Positions 6,280-6,815 of a stretch of DNA of 6,815 nt are shown here, in pieces. Where the stretch lies: assembly GCA_007131535.1 (NCBI GenBank), contig SLQI01000262.1, positions 1 through 6,815 of the forward strand, read 5' to 3'. Within the stretch, counting starts at the first letter, position 1; the number at the start of each line of letters is the position of its first letter. Source of the stretch: Balneolales bacterium. Its GTDB lineage: Bacteria > Bacteroidota > Rhodothermia > Balneolales > Natronogracilivirgulaceae. Under the pieces are notes generated by a model. The model ran no database searches and was not told where the DNA came from. It saw only the letters and a list, made by a program, of their open reading frames with translations. The translations under genes and the position numbers were made by a program.

Positions 6280-6815
6280 CCTCTGCTGTTTGGAGATATT
6301 CAGCAGCACACCGATCATCATTCCGGTAAACAACATGCTGGTACCTCCATAGCTGACAAACGGCATCGGCAGGCCGGTTACCGGGAACAAGCCTGTTGCT
6401 ACGGCCGCATTTACAAATCCGTAAAGCGTCACCATTAATGTCGCTGCCACTGCAAGCAGCACCCCGGTTTCATCAACAGCCCTTCTGGCGATGAAAACCA
6501 ATCCGCGGAAAAGGATCACAACATATAATCCCAGTATGAATATAGCCCCGATCAACCCGTACTCTTCGGTGATTATGGCGTAGATAAAATCATTGTAAGG
6601 TGCCGGCAGGAAATCCCGCTGAGAACTTTTCCCCATACCGACCCCGAACAGCTGCCCCTGCGCGACGGCAATCTGTGCCTGCTGCGCCTGATAGCCGGCC
6701 TCCTGAACAAGTCCGTCACTATTTATATGGACAACCTGCTCAACATAGTTGGATACCCGGCTTTGCCGCTCCGGTGACTGCATCAACAGAGCTCCTGCTC
6801 CGAGGATGCCAACCA
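6265..6815 (-). CDS. ftsW: Septal peptidoglycan polymerase FtsW, C-terminal part (partial)
   Basis: FtsW is the SEDS-family glycosyltransferase that polymerises lipid II at the septum with its partner FtsI (PBP3). Only the last 182 codons are in the window. The frame is open to the edge at 6815 and the real start lies beyond it, so a TTG at 6786 is internal and not a start. Visible, numbered from the first whole codon at 6813, are a membrane segment end (VGILGAGALLM), the long extracytoplasmic loop with YQAQQAQIAVAQGQLFGVGMG (about 41-61), and FLPAPYNDFIYAIITEE (68-84). The Asp75 there matches the SEDS catalytic aspartate. Further membrane helices lie at about 86-110, 118-137 and 155-172, with GLPMPFVSYGGTSML (147-161), the family's C-terminal signature. 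RodA is the main alternative, but the position just before murG favours FtsW. Confidence 0.93.
   Translation of the reverse strand, partial: VGILGAGALLMQSPERQSRVSNYVEQVVHINSDGLVQEAGYQAQQAQIAVAQGQLFGVGMGKSSQRDFLPAPYNDFIYAIITEEYGLIGAIFILGLYVVILFRGLVFIARRAVDETGVLLAVAATLMVTLYGFVNAAVATGLFPVTGLPMPFVSYGGTSMLFTGMMIGVLLNISKQQRGGAA

Noticed and set aside
6784..6786. TTG as the start of ftsW
   Set aside because: The frame continues open upstream to the window edge and encodes a hydrophobic FtsW-like segment, so this codon is an internal leucine.

Overview
The window is one strand-coherent block of a division and cell-wall (dcw) cluster. Everything recognisable is on the minus strand. In transcription order, from high to low coordinates, it reads ftsW (3' end only), murG, murC, ftsQ, ftsA, ftsZ. 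After ftsZ come an intrinsic terminator and the first few codons of a separate downstream gene. All five complete genes are full length with family motifs intact, and I see no mobile element, RNA gene, CRISPR array or pseudogene.

Organism: the order ftsW-murG-murC-ftsQ-ftsA-ftsZ, with no murB or ddl between murC and ftsQ and no lpxC start directly behind ftsZ, fits the Bacteroidota/Rhodothermota/Balneolota (FCB) side of the tree better than Proteobacteria or Firmicutes. The FtsW loop (QRDFLPAPYNDFIYAIITEE) and the MurG IQEQN motif also look Bacteroidota-like. Clear Shine-Dalgarno sequences before murG and ftsZ, roughly balanced base composition and an FtsZ tail of PAFLRKIMD type make a Balneolota/Rhodothermota-like bacterium my best guess. 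This is inference from memory of the families, not a search.

Layout: ftsW/murG and murG/murC overlap by four bases (ATGA), murC and ftsQ are 11 bp apart, ftsQ and ftsA 29 bp, and ftsA and ftsZ 52 bp, so the six genes look like one transcription unit. It ends at the hairpin at 70-108. The only non-coding stretch of any size is 12-156, holding that terminator, a weak second inverted repeat and a possible promoter for the next gene.

How they work together: MurC adds L-alanine to UDP-MurNAc in the cytoplasm, and MurG converts lipid I to lipid II at the inner membrane face. FtsW polymerises lipid II into septal glycan. FtsZ forms the ring, FtsA tethers it to the membrane, and FtsQ links the cytoplasmic ring to the periplasmic synthesis complex. 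This is a conserved core locus. I did not find an undescribed system, and the findings below are modest local observations.
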